Both the position numbers and the translations under genes were made by a program. A model generated the notes under the pieces. That model saw only the letters and a list, made by a program, of their open reading frames with translations, had not been told where the DNA came from and made no database searches. Below are positions 5,895 to 12,881 of a stretch of 13,216 nt of DNA, one piece after another. Numbering within the stretch: the first letter of the stretch is position 1; each line of letters starts with the position of its first letter. Origin of the DNA: Clostridiales bacterium (GTDB lineage Bacteria > Bacillota > Clostridia > Lachnospirales > Lachnospiraceae); contig JAHZAR010000078.1 of assembly GCA_019423835.1 (NCBI GenBank), positions 1 to 13,216 of the forward strand, written 5' to 3'.

Positions 5895-7501
5895 CTGTCT
5901 TTCTGTACTATGCCTTCCTTCTGTCCCTTATCTACAATATCCACTGTCCCGTCATCATCAATTCCCTCCACAGTCAGGCCCAGTCTTCTGTTGGAAAGAA
6001 GCATTTTAAGCGCCTCCTCCGAAATCTCCTCACCGGGAACAATCGCCGGAACTCCCGGCGGATAGACTGTGAGAAATCCTCTGCTCACAAGGCCTGCTGC
6101 CTGTTCCAGGGGGATATGCTTTCCAGGCCGTCTGAGAGCCTCAGACATATTCATTCTCTCCCCGGCATTCCTCGTCCAGGTGAAAAGCCGGCTGTCCTGT
6201 TTCTCCAGCCCTGTCCTGTTTCCATCTTCCTTTTTAACATCATCTGTGTCCCGCTTTTTACGTTCCTCTGCCGTTTTTTCACATAACTCCCTGTCAACCG
6301 TGCACAGAGCCTCCATCAGCCGTGAAAGCCCCTCCTCGCTGTCCATCAGGGAGGTCATAAAAATCACGTACCTGTCACAGCACATTTCCGGTTCCAGGTG
6401 AAACCGCTCTCTTACCTCTGCTGCCAGCCAGGTTCCATTATATCCTTCCCTGCGTCCGCTCTCTTCTGTATCGTCTTCTCCAGACGCTTCCCTGACATGG
6501 GGCCTCAGGCCCACCACCAGTTTTGACAGATCCCTGTCTGCCGCAGCCTTACGCCCGATCACCGAGTCATTAAGAATCCACAGACATTTTAAGCCCTGTG
6601 CCCTCTCCATCCACTGTTCCAGACGCTTACCGGACTTCTCCAGACGTTTTCTTCCCTCCGAGTCCATATACTGAATACAGTTATCTATCGAAGCCATCAA
6701 AAGATAGGAGGGGCTGGAGCTCTGGTATACCCTCAGATAAAATTCCAGGCGCTCCCTGTCAATGCGGCTGCCCTTTATATGGAGCAGAGCCGTCTGCGTC
6801 AGGGAGGGAAGTGTTTTATGCACACTCTCGATCACCACATCCGCCCCGCATTCCAGGGCGGAACGCGCAAACAGCCTCCCCTCTCTCCTGTTTTTCCCCG
6901 CTCCTTCGCCAAACGCAAAGTGGGCGCCGTGAGCCTGATCTACGATCAGAGGAATTCCGTATGAATGGACAGTCTCTGCGATGCGTTCCACATCAGACAC
7001 AATTCCCTCATAGGTAGGAGAGGTGAGAAAGACTGCTCCTGTCTCTCCCTTCCCCTTCTCCCTCAGGATCCTGTCTATCTCCCCGGCAGGAATTCCTCCC
7101 TGAACTCCATATTCCTCAAAGATCTCTGGATATACATATAAGGCCCTCAGTCTCCTGAGCATCACCCCGTGGTAGGCTGACTTGTGAGAATTCCTGGCCA
7201 TCAGAATCGTACCTCCCTCCGGTACCGCTGCACTGATGGCTGCCAGAATTCCGCAGGTGCTTCCATTGACCAGATAATACGTCCTGTCTGCTCCATAGAT
7301 CTGCGCTGCCCGCTCCATAGACTCTCTCAAAATTCCTTCTGCGTGGTGAAGGTTGTCAAACCCTTCAATCTCTGTAATATCCACAGAAAACGGATTGGGA
7401 AATACAGTTATCCCCAATTCCTGTCTCCTTTTATGCCCCGGCATGTGGAAGCCATAAAAATCCGATCTTCCATATTCCTCCAGTCTGTCAATCAGACGCA
7501 T
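5876..7501 (-). CDS. Orn/Lys/Arg-type PLP-dependent decarboxylase family protein
   Basis: This fold-type I, PLP-dependent enzyme of the SpeA/YaaO group decarboxylates a basic amino acid to a polyamine precursor; the exact substrate cannot be read. The 541-residue form begins MRLIDRLEEY, then FHMPGHKR (18-25), DITEIEGFDNLH, NGSTCG (79-84), SHKS, VDQAHGAHF (187-195, PLP-ring Asp and His) and SVHKTLPSLTQ, with K229 as the likely Schiff-base lysine. The C-terminal OKR_DC-type domain is marked by FLTVYPPGVPAIVPGE. A long hydrophilic linker (Glu/Lys/Asp rich) sits before that domain. ATG 7501 has AGAGGAG 7 bases upstream and matches the family start. A GTG at 7600 would add 33 basic residues that look non-conserved and has no good binding site. 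It is next to the TM protein gene (stop at 7594) and overlaps the kinase gene by up to 19 bp. Confidence 0.92.
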   Translation of the reverse strand: MRLIDRLEEYGRSDFYGFHMPGHKRRQELGITVFPNPFSVDITEIEGFDNLHHAEGILRESMERAAQIYGADRTYYLVNGSTCGILAAISAAVPEGGTILMARNSHKSAYHGVMLRRLRALYVYPEIFEEYGVQGGIPAGEIDRILREKGKGETGAVFLTSPTYEGIVSDVERIAETVHSYGIPLIVDQAHGAHFAFGEGAGKNRREGRLFARSALECGADVVIESVHKTLPSLTQTALLHIKGSRIDRERLEFYLRVYQSSSPSYLLMASIDNCIQYMDSEGRKRLEKSGKRLEQWMERAQGLKCLWILNDSVIGRKAAADRDLSKLVVGLRPHVREASGEDDTEESGRREGYNGTWLAAEVRERFHLEPEMCCDRYVIFMTSLMDSEEGLSRLMEALCTVDRELCEKTAEERKKRDTDDVKKEDGNRTGLEKQDSRLFTWTRNAGERMNMSEALRRPGKHIPLEQAAGLVSRGFLTVYPPGVPAIVPGEEISEEALKMLLSNRRLGLTVEGIDDDGTVDIVDKGQKEGIVQKDRWNQIR

Positions 7502-7593
7502 ATTCCAGCTCCTCTCAGGCCCCTGTTCCTTCCAGGATAACCGCCTGTCTGGCGTTTTGTCTCTCCTGGGCCCTCTGTTTCCTTGTCTCTTCT

Positions 7594-9528
7594 CTACCAC
7601 TTTACCAGCACAGCCTCTGTGCTTATATCCTGAATCTCACCAGATACACTGTTATACCTGCACCTATGGTAGAAACAGTAGATATCATCTCCCTGGGCAG
7701 CTGCAAAGGACAGTCTGTCATTTCCGCTGCTTCTCGGAATGGAATCCTCAATAATTCCCATCTGCCCATCCTCCATAATTGCACAGATGTTTCCATGGAT
7801 TCTTCCGTCCACTGTCTCAGAGATATATTCCCCATAAATTCTGTTTTCTTCCCTGTCCGGGTACATGGCTGTAATCACTCCTTGGAACAGGCGCCCCACC
7901 TTCTCCTGAGCCATGGTGTCCAGATTTGCCCTGTAAATCTGGCTGTACTGCACCCCATCAATATTTTCCATGCAGGCACTGTAGTAAAGCCAGCTTCCTA
8001 TCACACAGAAGCCGTCCGTGTGTATGCCGTTCTGAGCTACCAGCACAGTGGAATCACTGTCAATGGCCTTTCTGTAAATTTTCCTGTCCATTCCGCTCCC
8101 ATACAGGTAATAGATTTCATTGTTGTAAATCTGCTGGGCCAGCCTTACGGCTGTCACTGTATTTCCATCCATCGTATAGACCATATCTCCGATACGAAGC
8201 TCCCCGTTTTCATCTGGCTGAGCCGGCTCTCCGTCCTCATACTCAAATACAATCTGCGCATTCTCAAGGATCGGCTGTGGAACTTCTCCCTCTGTATCAT
8301 CTGCTTCGCCCTCTGAAACACAGTTCAGCCCATTCTCCTCCATATAAAACAGAGTATCTCCAAAAGCCAGATACTCTCCCTGCGTTTTGACCATCCTTTC
8401 CTTCCGCTCTTCTCCCATGCTGGTTCTGAATACAGAACTTCCTTTTCGGTAATATATCCAGTCCTCTGTAAACTGAAGTCCCTCATTGTCTAAAACAGCA
8501 CTGTCTGTATACAGCTCTGACTGATTTTCTCCATCCTTGTCTGCCATATAGGCAGTCCGCTTTATCTGATCAGAATTGGGAATCTGATAGCTGCACACAT
8601 AGTAAAGGCTCCCGAGGCGGAAATCTGCCCATTCGACGTGGCCGTTTCGGACAACACATTCCTCCTGTCCCGGACTTCCCCGGTAAATATCACCGCCTCT
8701 TACCGTGTACCTGGTTTTGCCGTCATAAAAAATATTCTGCGAAACCTCTGTCTGACGGTTTTTCTCAATTCCCGTCAGCTCTCCGTCCTCAAAAATCAGA
8801 CGCTGCCTTCCCTGGCAGATCTCTCCCGTCTCCAGTTCTCCTGTCTCAGAGAAAAGGAACAGCCTGTCCCCCTCAAGACGGAACGAAACAGGCTGGCTTC
8901 CGTCCCCATCCATATTCCCTGCTTCCTCTTCACCGGCCTGATTTTCTGCATCTCTTGTGCCATTCTCCCCTGCTCTGGATAGATCCTCTGATTTCATTTT
9001 CTCCGAAACAGTCTCCTGCCCCCTGTCATGTTCAGCAATAAACCGGATTACTCCCCTGTAGAGGAAAAATACAGCAGCCCCAATCACCATAACTATCAGC
9101 GCCACCCGCACAAAGCTCTTTATATATTCCCCTGCGGAGCTTTCTTCCCTCTCCTCCACAGACTCATCCTTCGAGATTCCTGTCTTTTCCTCCACCGTCA
9201 TCCAAAGTTCTGCAGCCATATTTTCTGAAATTTTTTCCGGAGCACTTCCTGACTCAGTCTCTGACTCCGGAGCCATCCCTGCCTGATGAAAAACAAATTC
9301 TCTCAGAGAACTTCTGATAGCCTCTTCAGACTCCGGAATCATCTCTCTCTGGCCAAACAGCTCAACATAGACAATAATTACCAGATCCCCTGCCCTTTCG
9401 CGTCCCCGGGCCTCACAGGCAGCCTGAAATACATCCTGGACAGTCAGAATATAAAAATTTTCAAACTCCTCCGTCTGTCCCATTCTCACCTGAGCCGCCG
9501 TCCGCTCAAGCAATGTCTGCTTCCTCAT
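7594..9528 (-). CDS. One-TM protein: sigma-region-2-like N-terminus, DUF5050-like extracellular repeat domain
   Basis: A 644-residue protein with three parts. Residues 17-60 (EEFENFYILTVQDVFQAA...AGDLVIIVYVELFG) follow the pattern of sigma-70 region 2 (ExFexlY...Ax..DLVxxvyxxLw), but no region 4 follows. After an acidic, disordered linker there is one strong membrane helix (about 140-163, VALIVMVIGAAVFFLY). The outside part starts with a Glu/Asp/Gly-rich stalk. It continues with repeated blades such as YTVRGGDIYRG, RLGSLYYVCSY, EDWIYYRKGSSVFR, NNEIYYLYGSG and GSWLYYSACMENIDG, like the DUF5050 family of beta-propeller-like domains. ATG 9528 is chosen since AGGAGG lies 8 bases upstream; earlier ATG/GTG codons to 9564 lack a site. 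It opens the cluster and its stop lies inside the region just ahead of the decarboxylase gene. Topology N-in/C-out is inferred. Function is not known; a signal receptor is one guess. Confidence 0.8.
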   Translation of the reverse strand: MRKQTLLERTAAQVRMGQTEEFENFYILTVQDVFQAACEARGRERAGDLVIIVYVELFGQREMIPESEEAIRSSLREFVFHQAGMAPESETESGSAPEKISENMAAELWMTVEEKTGISKDESVEEREESSAGEYIKSFVRVALIVMVIGAAVFFLYRGVIRFIAEHDRGQETVSEKMKSEDLSRAGENGTRDAENQAGEEEAGNMDGDGSQPVSFRLEGDRLFLFSETGELETGEICQGRQRLIFEDGELTGIEKNRQTEVSQNIFYDGKTRYTVRGGDIYRGSPGQEECVVRNGHVEWADFRLGSLYYVCSYQIPNSDQIKRTAYMADKDGENQSELYTDSAVLDNEGLQFTEDWIYYRKGSSVFRTSMGEERKERMVKTQGEYLAFGDTLFYMEENGLNCVSEGEADDTEGEVPQPILENAQIVFEYEDGEPAQPDENGELRIGDMVYTMDGNTVTAVRLAQQIYNNEIYYLYGSGMDRKIYRKAIDSDSTVLVAQNGIHTDGFCVIGSWLYYSACMENIDGVQYSQIYRANLDTMAQEKVGRLFQGVITAMYPDREENRIYGEYISETVDGRIHGNICAIMEDGQMGIIEDSIPRSSGNDRLSFAAAQGDDIYCFYHRCRYNSVSGEIQDISTEAVLVKW

Positions 9529-9697
9529 AAAAACTTCCTCCTGCCATCCACACATCACAGGCATTCCCCAAACTGTTATTGTAATTATTTTAAGGTAAAA
9601 CTCCCTTTTTTTCCACCGTTTTTCTGAAAATAAATTGCACCGAGGGGCCTATCCGCCTCCTGGACAGTAACTCTTCCCATTTTCTTCAGGTGCATGC

Positions 9698-9718
9698 AAA
9701 AAAGCAGGAATGTCCTGC
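9698..9718 (-). terminator. Rho-independent terminator after the broken MBL gene
   Basis: On the minus strand GCAGGA-CAT-TCCTGC is followed by TTTTTT. The 3-base loop and 6-bp stem are short but GC-rich. It lies about 90 bp past the stop at 9808 and before the TM protein gene on the same strand. The rest of 9529-9807 holds no gene and no convincing promoter. Confidence 0.7.
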
Positions 9719-9807
9719 CCGGGTATCTTTCATACCACAGCATTTCATTCCTGCATGTTCATCCTGCGCTTATCTGTATATCAAAGCCGTATATTTCCGT
9801 CCCTTTC

Positions 9808-10431
9808 TTAACGGAGCACCTGATCTCCGTCCTTGGCAACATAATTTCTCTGGACTCCCATCCGCTCCATCCATTCACGGGTTTTCATCGTTTTGTAGGA
9901 ACCTGCGCCTGCCACTCCGTCCTTCATATTGTCCCAGAGCCAGTCCGGAGCGGGCCAAAAGCAGATTTCCGGATGGAGAACCTGATAGAGATTCTCCTCC
10001 ACTCCATCCTGGCCATGGTGTGCCATCTGAACAACATCTGATTTCAGCTCCTTATAATTCCACATACGAATTAACCTGGTTCCCGGCTCCCATCCCATAT
10101 CTCCGAGAAACATAATCCTCTTTCCATTAATGTCAATTCGGTAAACCACAGAGCTGTTGTTAAATGTATTGTACTCTGTGTAAAACGGCTGATTCATCAC
10201 TGTAATTCTGGCGTTATCCACCCAGAATTCCTGTCCTTTTGCAAGAGGCGTGTGCAGTTTTTCCGGCGCTGTCTTTGAGAATGCGGCCATCAGATTGTCG
10301 TAATCTGACATGCGCCCCATATTCTCTCCCCTCTGATACTGCTCCCTGGACAAAAAAGAGTAGTAAATGCTGTCAATCTGCACAGGAACGGGATTCCTGT
10401 TTAAAATATTGGTCAGAGCTCCGATATTTAC
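9808..10431 (-). pseudogene. Metallo-beta-lactamase-fold hydrolase, C-terminal half, 5' truncated
   Basis: The frame holds the second half of an MBL-fold hydrolase of the ComEC-like type: SSVVYRIDINGKRIMFLGD (strand plus the metal-ligand Asp in LGD), DVVQMAHHGQDG (the HHG ligand motif) and a C-terminal SYKTMKTREWM...VAKDGDQVL segment. The first half, including the HxHxDH metal site, is missing. The homologous-looking frame runs back through VNIGALTNILNRNPVPV to a TAA at about 10432-10434, so no ATG with a binding site opens it. The GTG at 10383 lies inside this continuous frame. Without HxHxDH the product would not bind a normal metal pair. The 35-codon reading frame just upstream may be its original N-terminus, which would make this one gene with an internal deletion. 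Confidence 0.75.
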
Positions 10432-10441
10432 TTAACTGCGA

Positions 10442-10549
10442 TTATATCAATAAGCATAGAATAAAACAACTTAACAAATTCTGACGATTTTCTTTCCCCG
10501 CCAGCTCTTTCAGATTTGCTGTTTCATTCCGTTTGATTTTTTCCCGCAT
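10442..10549 (-). pseudogene. Possible N-terminal remnant of the broken MBL gene
   Basis: An ATG at 10549 opens 35 codons: a basic stretch MREKIKRNETANLKELAG, then LLSCFILCLLI, which looks like the start of a signal or membrane segment and then stops at TAA (10444-10442). It ends 10 bp before the downstream MBL frame resumes in another frame. Together they look like one membrane-tethered or exported MBL-fold protein that lost its middle. No strong Shine-Dalgarno is seen. The link is inference from position and strand; it could also be a chance frame. Confidence 0.4.
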
Positions 10550-10579
10550 ACATCTCTTTTATCCTGTTCTGCCATCAAT

Positions 10580-11338
10580 TTACATTATATATCGATGCCT
10601 GTCAAAATCATACTTTGATACAATCTTCAGGGCCCCTCTCTCATCTGTCACCATACATTTTCCCTCGTTGGCATCATGCTCGGGCCAGAGAAAGAAATAC
10701 TGGCCTTCTGAATCTTTCTGAAGTCCAGTCAGCATATAACCGTCCCTGTCAAACAGATACCAGGCACTGTTTTGTTCCATCCAAAACCATCCATCCTTCG
10801 CATAGGATCCGTCAGAATACTGGTACCACCAGCGAATACCGTCCTGGGCCATCTTCCAGCCCTCATCTGCCTTTTTCGGCCAAGTCGCCATAAATGCCTT
10901 GGGGTTTTTGTAGGTTTTCTTCAATTCCTTCGTAGTGCTTCCCCAATCCGGCAGATATAAATGCGGTTTATCCACAATCCCCGTCCATCTGCCTCCCCAT
11001 CCGAGACCCAGCTCCTCTGCCACAGAAGCCGCCTTCTCAAACATTCCCGTAGAATCATTAAAGGCATCATCTGTCACAGAGCCATTTCCGTTAATATCCA
11101 TCTTAAGAAAAAAGTCAAAGGCAATCCCCCATTGATGCTGGGAAGAATAGCTGCTCCCCTTTGCATTCGTAACAATCGGCCCAGGTTTTGTCCTGCCCTG
11201 ATCATACAGCGCATCCTGCTCCTTAACAGTTCTGAGTGTTTCCCCAATCTCCACAATAATCCCCTGCTCCAGACACTTCTTCTGCCACTGAGTGGCCAGC
11301 TCCTGGAGCCTTGGATGACATAATGTGATATCTCTCAT
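10580..11338 (-). CDS. M15-type cell-wall peptidase with choline-binding-like repeats (endolysin-like)
   Basis: A 252-residue enzyme of the VanY/CwlK/L-Ala-D-Glu peptidase kind (peptidase family M15), which cuts stem-peptide bonds in peptidoglycan through a zinc ion. The zinc pattern is SSQHQWGIAFDF (H68, D75) and VDKPHLYLPDWG (catalytic-type D123, H126). The N-terminal part RDITLCHPRLQ...GETLRTVKEQDALYDQGRT matches the related gene at 12021-12839. The C-terminal part has aromatic cell-wall-binding repeats: GIRWWYQYSDGSYAKDGWF, AWYLFDRDGYMLTGL and GQYFFLWPEHD. An inserted DINGNGSVTDDAF loop (81-93) looks like an EF-hand/dockerin calcium loop. There is no signal peptide, as in endolysins that leave through a holin. 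ATG 11338 has AAGGAA 6 bases upstream and aligns with the paralog; an ATG at 11359 has no clear site. Confidence 0.88.
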   Translation of the reverse strand: MRDITLCHPRLQELATQWQKKCLEQGIIVEIGETLRTVKEQDALYDQGRTKPGPIVTNAKGSSYSSQHQWGIAFDFFLKMDINGNGSVTDDAFNDSTGMFEKAASVAEELGLGWGGRWTGIVDKPHLYLPDWGSTTKELKKTYKNPKAFMATWPKKADEGWKMAQDGIRWWYQYSDGSYAKDGWFWMEQNSAWYLFDRDGYMLTGLQKDSEGQYFFLWPEHDANEGKCMVTDERGALKIVSKYDFDRHRYIM

Positions 11339-11364
11339 ACAAATTTCCTTCAATATCATATCTC

Positions 11365-11392
11365 ATTTTACATATCATATTCAGTCTGTCCA
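11365..11392 (-). promoter_or_regulatory. Candidate promoter of the first M15 peptidase gene
   Basis: On the minus strand TGGACA (11392-11387) and TAAAAT (11370-11365) are each one base from consensus, with a 16-bp spacer. The start would lie about 20 bases before the ATG at 11338. Confidence 0.5.
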
Positions 11393-11444
11393 GAAAACGT
11401 TATCAGATCTCCTTCACGTTTGGCAGCCTCCGGATAGTTTTCAT

Positions 11445-11489
11445 CACAACAAAAACAGCGGAAAGCCCTTCATTTAAAGGCTTTCCGCT
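11445..11489 (-). terminator. Terminator downstream of the tRNA-Lys 3' end
   Basis: The stem AGCGGAAAGCC / GGCTTTCCGCT (11457-11467 and 11479-11489, 11 bp) is followed on the minus strand by GTTTTTGTTG. It sits 12 bp past the tRNA discriminator base and is on the same strand, as expected for the original terminator of the tRNA gene. Confidence 0.75.
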
Positions 11490-11501
11490 TACTTTCAAGG
11501 A

Positions 11502-11546
11502 TGAGGCATCGGGGATTCGAACCCCGGACAACTTGATTAAAAGTCA
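11502..11546 (-). other. 3' part of a tRNA-Lys(TTT) gene; likely attachment-site copy
   Basis: On the minus strand this reads anticodon loop CTTTTAA with TGA/TCA pairs around it, variable loop, T-arm CGGGGTTCGAATCCCCG (5-bp stem, 7-base loop) and acceptor 3' strand ATGCCTC plus discriminator A. No CCA is encoded. The D arm, the 5' acceptor strand (expected GAGGCAT) and the outer bases of the anticodon stem's 5' side are missing: likeness ends near 11546. Elements that insert in tRNA genes carry such a 3' copy, leaving a partial tRNA at one end and a restored one at the other. Because the terminator lies on the left, the element should extend to the right. The full tRNA is not in the window. 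Confidence 0.75.
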
Positions 11547-11582
11547 TGCTGTCAAATATTGTAAAATCAATCTTTTTCTTTG

Positions 11583-11606
11583 TTTTTTAGACATTTTTTT
11601 AGACAT
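11583..11606. repeat. Exact tandem duplication of 12 bp
   Basis: TTTTTTAGACAT occurs twice with no gap (11583-11594 and 11595-11606). On the minus strand it encodes MSKK twice in a 20-codon frame (ATG 11606 to TGA 11546-11544) that starts by TGATG overlap with the ribbon-helix-helix fragment stop and ends in the tRNA copy. Whether this frame is translated is unclear. Confidence 0.6.
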
Positions 11607-11698
11607 CATCTTTTTTTTGAATCTTTTTCCATTTTTTCCTCTACTGCCTGAATGATGAGTGCATTGAGGCTGATCCCTTTTGCTTTTGCATAATCCAT
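11606..11698 (-). pseudogene. Ribbon-helix-helix (Arc/HicB-like) protein fragment
   Basis: A short frame (ATG 11698, 30 codons) reads MDYAKAKGISLNALIIQAVE and a charged tail. YAKAKGISLNALI is the hallmark of the helix-turn-helix part of ribbon-helix-helix regulators, where Y-A-x-x-x-G-x-S-x-N-x-L-I recurs. The N-terminal beta-strand that reads DNA is missing, as a TAA lies a few codons upstream in frame, and no Shine-Dalgarno is seen. Small regulators of this kind are common beside recombinases in integrative elements. It is likely a remnant; the match is by pattern only. Confidence 0.5.
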
Positions 11699-11707
11699 GT
11701 ATACCTC

Positions 11708-11980
11708 GAAAGAAAAAATTTATCTGAAGTAGCTAAATTATGCAAAGAGCGCGGCTATCGAGGCAAGAGAGGCAGAATCCCTTGTGCCTATAGCATTATG
11801 GTAATCATCAGTAACCCCATATACTGTGGATACAACCGTTTTCGCGGTCAACTTTATCGAGGGCTTTATCCTCCCTTAATTGATGTCTCTACATATAACA
11901 GAGTAATACGTTTGCTAAAACATCAGGGAAAAAAATATGGTCGAGATCGATTACATCCTCTTGTTTATATCAAAGAGTAA
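11708..11980 (+). pseudogene. Large serine recombinase fragment (Recombinase domain)
   Basis: Reading in the frame of the ATG at 11798 and back to about 11708 gives SEVAKLCKERGYRGKRG, then PCAYSIMVIISNPIYCGYNR and RGLYPPLIDVSTYNRVIRLL, ending at TAA 11978-11980. The pattern IISNPIYxGxxRxxGxxYxGxxPPLIDxxxYxxV is that of the Recombinase domain (PF07508) found after the catalytic domain in large serine recombinases. The N-terminal catalytic domain with the active Ser and the C-terminal zinc-ribbon/coiled coil are both missing, so this is a decayed piece of about 90 residues. No start site with a Shine-Dalgarno is present. It marks the region as a former mobile element. Confidence 0.75.
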
Positions 11981-11986
11981 GTATTA

Positions 11987-12017
11987 AAAAGGGGCCGCAT
12001 TTCCTGCAGCCCCTTTT
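11987..12017. terminator. Bidirectional terminator between recombinase fragment and second peptidase
   Basis: AAAAGGGGCCGC (11987-11998) and GCAGCCCCTTTT (12006-12017) form a 12-bp stem (one G-T type pair) with a 7-base loop. The minus strand ends in CCCCTTTTTAAT and the plus strand in CCCCTTTTGCG. It follows the peptidase stop at 12021 by 4 bp. Confidence 0.8.
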
Positions 12018-12020
12018 GCG

Positions 12021-12839
12021 TTAAATTACTTCTCCATCCTCCCGGATTCTGTCCCTGGTAAGCATCCATCCATTAAAATCGAAGCAGTAGCATTTTCCGT
12101 CAATAATTTCAAGCCGGCCTGCCGGATATGTATACCCCGGCTGCAGGTACCACCAGCGGCCGCCCTCCAAGATCCAGCCCTGAAGATAATCGGCGCTTAC
12201 CCATCCTCCGTCTGTCTCAAACCATCGCTCAGAGCCTGACAAGGCCTTTCTAAGCGGCACAATACGCTCTCCCCTAGAATATCTGCCCCCTGTGTCTTTT
12301 CCACCTGGAGCGTCCCTGATGATCAGGGATGAGGCTGTTACCTCTACCCGTGCGGCTCCTGTTCCGATTGTCTGATAGCTCCACACTTTATTGATCACCT
12401 CCCACGTCTGCTTGAATTTATCAAATGTGCCATACTGCTGCTTTAAGATGTTGGTTCCGCTTCCCCAGTCTGGCAAATACAGGTGAGGCTTATCAATGAT
12501 GCTTGTCCAATCGCCGCCCCAGCCAAGTCCAAGGCTTTTTGCAATCTGGCCAACGCGCCGGAAGAAATCTCCTGACTCATTATAGGCTCCCTGTCCGTCG
12601 TTGCGGTAGAAGTCAAAAGCAATCCCCCACTGATGCTGAGAGGAATAGCTAGAGCCTTTTGCGTTGGTTACAATACTACCTGGTTCTGTCCGGCCCTGTG
12701 CGTAAAAGGCATCCTGCTCAGCTACGGTCCTGAAACACTCCCCCAGTCCGATAGTCAGTCCCTGGGCATTACATTTTACTGCCAGCTGCTTAAAAGCCTC
12801 CTGAAGGCGAGGATGGCACTGTGTAATATCTCTTCCCAT
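12021..12839 (-). CDS. M15-type cell-wall peptidase with SH3b domain (endolysin-like)
   Basis: A 272-residue relative of the gene at 10580-11338. The peptidase domain (1-150) has RDITQCHPRLQEAF, GECFRTVAEQDAFYAQGRT, the zinc pattern SSQHQWGIAFDF (H69, D76) and IDKPHLYLPDWG (D116, H119). Residues about 163-220 look like a bacterial SH3 domain: SLIIRDAPGGKDTGGRYSRG then WFETDGGWVSADYL. One aromatic cell-wall repeat follows: GGRWWYLQPGYTYP, KCYCFDFNGWMLT. So catalytic homology is high between the two genes but the binding ends differ. There is no signal peptide. ATG 12839 has GGAGGG 5 bases upstream. A terminator sits just before that site. It cuts peptidoglycan, probably as the lysin of an old prophage; the exact bond is not known. 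Confidence 0.9.
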   Translation of the reverse strand: MGRDITQCHPRLQEAFKQLAVKCNAQGLTIGLGECFRTVAEQDAFYAQGRTEPGSIVTNAKGSSYSSQHQWGIAFDFYRNDGQGAYNESGDFFRRVGQIAKSLGLGWGGDWTSIIDKPHLYLPDWGSGTNILKQQYGTFDKFKQTWEVINKVWSYQTIGTGAARVEVTASSLIIRDAPGGKDTGGRYSRGERIVPLRKALSGSERWFETDGGWVSADYLQGWILEGGRWWYLQPGYTYPAGRLEIIDGKCYCFDFNGWMLTRDRIREDGEVI

Positions 12840-12850
12840 AGTATCCCTCC

Positions 12851-12875
12851 AAAAAGGCCCCGCTGAAGCAGGGCC
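12851..12875 (-). terminator. Terminator directly ahead of the second peptidase's ribosome binding site
   Basis: On the minus strand GGCCCTGC-TTCA-GCGGGGCC (8 bp, one G-T pair) is followed by TTTTT, and at once by GGAGGG and the ATG at 12839. It ends the transcript of the repeat protein, or acts as a partial stop before the peptidase gene. Confidence 0.75.
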
Positions 12876-12881
12876 GCATTT

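Noticed and set aside
7501..7600. GTG 7600 as start of the decarboxylase
   Set aside because: The added 33 residues are basic and unlike the family, with no binding site; ATG 7501 has AGAGGAG and the family's first residues.
7666..8316. Plus-strand frame of 216 codons
   Set aside because: Antisense to the TM protein gene and without any motif or ribosome binding site.
10441..10469. Minus-strand promoter-like TTGTTT-17-TATAAT
   Set aside because: It lies inside the 35-codon piece that reads like an N-terminal membrane segment, and A/T-rich coding DNA gives such matches by chance. It would only serve a broken gene.
10580..11338. VanY-type vancomycin resistance gene
   Set aside because: Same peptidase family, but no signal peptide or membrane anchor, wall-binding repeats at the end, a close paralog in phage-like context and no van genes nearby; an endolysin-like role fits better.
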